A DNA stretch of 64,000 bases from Casuarius casuarius. Lineage: Eukaryota; Chordata; Aves; Casuariiformes; Casuariidae. The stretch spans positions 193,418-257,417 of the forward strand of contig PTFA01000087.1 of NCBI GenBank assembly GCA_003342895.1, written 5' to 3'. Below, in pieces: positions 60,976 through 64,000 of the stretch. The position numbers were made by a program, and so were the translations under genes. Numbering within the stretch: position 1 is the stretch's first letter; the number at the start of each line of letters is the position of its first letter. The notes beneath the pieces are model-generated. The model saw only the letters and a list, made by a program, of their open reading frames with translations. It had not been told where the DNA came from and made no database searches.

Positions 60976-63877
60976 TGAAGAAAAACTTTTAGGCTAACAT
61001 AGTCAATGTAGATGAGGAGACAGTCATGAAGAACAGAAGAGAGGAACTAAAATTAAGCCCAGTGCAATAAAGCCTGTAAATATCTATTTCACAAGAGAGG
61101 AGTTAGTGAGAAAGTCTGTTAATTCCAGGTGGTGCTGGTGCTTCACACGCGTATGATGTACCTAATTATACATTCCTGTGGTTTGAACAGTGTCTGTCAG
61201 CTTTGATGAGAAAGAAAGCAAACACAAATTTTCCAGCTAGGATTAACCTGAGAATGCAAAACACATGAAGTGACTAAGCATGGACACCTGTGTTCATTAT
61301 TAATCTAATTTGGGTGTCTGATGAAACATTAGCAGGCTTAGGTATTACGGGAAGACAGACACCCTGAGAGGTAGAATATTCTGCAAGTAAGGAGATATAA
61401 AAGGGAGAAAAGAAGAAGAGGGATAGAAATAGGGAAAAGCAAAATGGGGCAGGAAGAGAAACAAAGGCCAGTGGTAGCCAAGCCCCAAGTGTTTAATTTG
61501 CCCCTCCCATCAGAGGAGTTTCATACCCTTCTGATGAATCAAACTCAAGGACTTTGATCCAGAATGGGGCTTGGCATCAGAAGCTCACTGAAGGACAGCC
61601 TGTGTCTTAAGAAAAGCCCTAGAGGCAAATAGTGGGGTTGGTGGTCTCACAGAAAATGTGGCCATTTTACACTTAGGGATCAGTTGGGTAAATGGGAGAG
61701 ACTCATCAAGGAAAAGACTTGATGTGCAAAGGCCTGGTAACATGCATATAAAATATTAAGGAGTAGTTGTAAATACATATAATCAACATAGACATTTGTT
61801 AAGAACACATGCAAATTGCATGGCTTAAGGTCCTCAGGTGTAAGATACCTCTCCTTCTTGAAGGTTTCTTATTTTCATTTTTCTTCTTATTTCTTTTTCT
61901 CTCTTTGGTTTTTGACCTATATTCTCTGTATATTTTTCCTGAGGAGCATTTTCACACGTTTTTATTTTCTTAATGTTAGATGGGGCTTCATCTACCATTG
62001 TATGGAGCAACAGTGCCAGCCAGTGGCTGGCTGGGATAAACGCAGGTGGATGGTCCCTTTGGGAACGGTGACAAGCATACTAGTTACCTGTGGCTGCTTT
62101 GAGCAGTAAGCAAAGAGGAGAACAGCATTTTCCTGTTGCAGAGGACTCACCCCTCTAGCCTGCATTCCCCAGGAATTTCACAGGGTCTGCCCTGATTTTG
62201 AACACTGTGCTTGGAAATTAGCGCTGCTGAAAATTATGTGAATGGTGACTGATGGTTTACAATTCCCTTTCCCTATCCACACGGTTCTGGTATATGAACC
62301 AGAGCTGGGGTATATGAAAATTTTATATGTGAGCTGTTTTGGGTCCCAGTGGGCTCTTCCCTCCCCATATTCTGGGATCCCACCTCATCCCAAGGCAGAA
62401 TCTTCCCCCTGTAAGGCCCAACAGCTGTGGTGGTCAAGGCCAGACCAACAATACTGCGTCCTTTGTGGCACAGCAGGCTTGAGGTGCAGTCTGGAATAAA
62501 ACGAGACTCATGTCCATGCAAGTGAATCTTGCTCCTGGCATTTCCTTTTTATTTAGATTGTGTAACTGAACGCCCGGCAGTTACCTCCTGTTAACTAAGC
62601 TCTTGGACAAACTCGCAGGCTGACTGAACGTGTGGTGACTTCTGAAGGTTAGTTGGGGTCCTGCACTTGTGTGCAGGAAAAGCCTCTCCAGTTTCAGGGA
62701 ATCTGGGTACACATGTTTGTGCTGGGTTGTGAAAGCTGAAGTCTGATAGGCCTTTGACAGTTTTTTCCACTGGAACCATGTTATCAGGAGGCTCTGGGGA
62801 GGCATGGGGAGCAGGCACCCGCGTGGTATGGATGACCTGTCCTTCTGTGGGTTTACAGGAGCGAATATTAAGCTTTGTTAGCAGAAGGTAAATGGGCAGA
62901 AAAATGAATTGCTGATTTTTCAGTTGTCTATTTGAATGTAATGGGCCATGCCTATTATTTTGGGCGAGTAATAAGTAATAATTGTGCACTAGAAGAAAAT
63001 TCATCAAATGTTTTCAACCGACTTCTACCAATGCTTATGTATATTTTGTTGTCATGTATTACTTTCAAGAAGTCTTCTATCACTAATGAGGGCATGTTGG
63101 TTTAAGATAGTTCAACAAGCTTTCCATACTTTGCCTATAAAGTTAGAGTAACTATGTGAATTTCTGAATACCAGTGTGAGAATTACCTATTTTAATATTC
63201 TGGAAGGTTTTTTTATTCATAGAATTATTCAGCTTCATGAAATCATGTTATCTTCAGCCTAAGCTTTTAGCCATATTCAAGCTGATACTTGAACAAAAGG
63301 AAATCTATTATTTTTCCCCAGTCTAGCATCTGCAAGTCAATTAACTAAAGATAAGAGTGGAATAAGTGGTCAGAAATAAAACAGATTTTGCACCGAAGAT
63401 GTTCTTATCTCCAAGCTAGTTTGGACAGAGTCTAGTTCTGTTTCTTCTGTTGAGACTTTCTTGGTTTGCACAGAAACATGAGAAGACTCACCAGTTCAAA
63501 GAAGTAAGTGGGAGGCTTTAGCCTGATGATGAGGACGCATTCATTTGAGGGGGATGGAGGTAATCTGAGTTCCAGTCCTACTTCTCTGGATTGCTTCTGT
63601 ATTTTGAGGGGAAGAAAAAACAAACCAAACAACTCCCCCAAACCACGAGATTAAGTGTATGAACAATTTTTAGAGAGGAAATATAACTATTAATCATTCT
63701 GCTACTGAGCCCCTCACTCTTTCTTAATCCCCCTGAGCCAATAAATGTCTAATTCCCATATACAAAACGGAACAGCAAGAAGAAAAGAGTAGGAGAGGAC
63801 CTTTCTGCTCTTTTTCAAGCCCTTAGCCTCCTCTGCAGAGGTCAGGGAGGCAGTTCGCGGTGCAGACTCGCTCTCAC
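60976..63877. other. Gene-poor stretch before the right CpG island
   Basis: No gene is recognised. The part 62240-62520 is somewhat richer in GC and has AATAAAA at about 62500, possibly part of an unclassified repeat. A plus frame of 97 codons at 61816-62109 and a minus frame of 138 codons at 62591-63007 lack domains. If the minus-strand gene model is right, this stretch is its first intron. Confidence 0.5.
61221..61242. repeat. 22-bp word shared with 9736-9757
   Basis: The bases starting AACACAAATTTTCC and ending AGCTAGGA are identical at 61221-61242 and 9736-9757 and not elsewhere that I saw. The flanks do not align. It may be a shared fragment of an unrecognised dispersed repeat. Confidence 0.6.
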
Positions 63878-64000
63878 CAACCCGGGCCCCGTGCACCGAC
63901 AGCCCGGGAGGGCCCGGGGGGCTGCGGGCTCGGGCTTCGGCACATCGGGGCGCCCAAACTCCCCTGCCCGCCCCGGGGCGCGCTGCGGCCCCGCGGGGGA
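63835..64000 (-). promoter_or_regulatory. CpG island 3 (left part)
   Basis: Sharp rise in GC and CpG to the window edge, with strings such as GCCCGGGAGGGCCCGGGGGG and CGGGGCGCGCTGCGG. It continues beyond the window. The minus strand carries a donor at 63877/63878, so transcription leftwards into the window is likely. A promoter for a plus-strand gene beyond the edge is equally possible. Confidence 0.8.
63878..64000 (-). CDS. Candidate first exon, partial (unknown minus-strand gene)
   Basis: Within CpG island 3 the minus strand carries an ATG (CCCCGATGTGC, near 63946) followed by 22 codons plus two bases, rich in Pro, Arg and Gly (MCRSPSPQPPGPSRA), ending at a donor, GGTTG|GTGAGAGC. The two leftover bases join the first base of the candidate exon at 59798 to form Trp, and the frame stays open across both. 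The 5' end lies outside the window and another ATG may lie upstream. The peptide has no known domain, so a noncoding 5' exon is also possible. Confidence 0.27.

Noticed and set aside
60713..60997. 94-codon plus-strand frame
   Set aside because: It reads an ancient CR1 element in the antisense direction.
63714..63896. Minus-strand 60-codon frame with a hydrophobic stretch like a type II membrane anchor
   Set aside because: It crosses the better-supported donor at 63877 and ends in the presumed intron. The peptide matches no glycosyltransferase N terminus that I know.
1..64000. Search for known microRNAs, tRNAs, U6, 5S, 7SK and telomeric repeats
   Set aside because: No matching seed sequences, box motifs or cloverleaf words were seen by eye. 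A covariance-model search would be needed to exclude weak cases.

Overview
The window looks like bird nuclear DNA, most likely autosomal or Z-linked. The best evidence is four CR1 LINE remnants: two long minus-strand copies with readable reverse-transcriptase motifs, a short copy ending in the CR1 3' repeat ATTCTATGATTCTA, and a very old copy. Worn SINE-like and palindromic repeats of the kind shared by birds, crocodilians and turtles support this. There are no bacterial gene arrays, operons or ribosome-binding sites. A 30-base N gap and one ambiguous base mark it as a vertebrate assembly. The species cannot be read from the sequence.

Layout. Positions 1-39600 are AT-rich gene-poor DNA with simple repeats, ancient repeats, a long CR1 (17691-18900), an unexplained GC-richer block (26640-28085), a 45-bp near-perfect palindrome (32304-32348) and one plus-strand exon-like segment (22728-22824). 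Positions 39600-47250 form a CpG-rich plateau with two large islands, a weaker one between them, an assembly gap and several splice-donor-like sites on the minus strand. Positions 47250-63800 return to AT-rich DNA with a long decayed CR1 (56219-57396), an ancient CR1 (60343-60975) and an enhancer-like block rich in ACAAT cores (53640-54020). The right edge enters another CpG island (63835-64000).

No protein-coding gene was recognised with confidence. Almost all long open frames are chance frames in GC-rich DNA or belong to CR1. The best gene model is on the minus strand at the right edge: a CpG-island first exon ending at 63878, then a 100-nt exon at 59699-59798 whose frame joins exon 1 without a stop. 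A possible third exon lies at 48181-48316. The peptide matches no family I know, so the model rests on splice signals and frame alone. The CpG plateau may hold internal or alternative promoters for this or another gene. I saw no tRNA, rRNA, snRNA, known microRNA, CRISPR array or intact mobile element, and no convincing new biological system.
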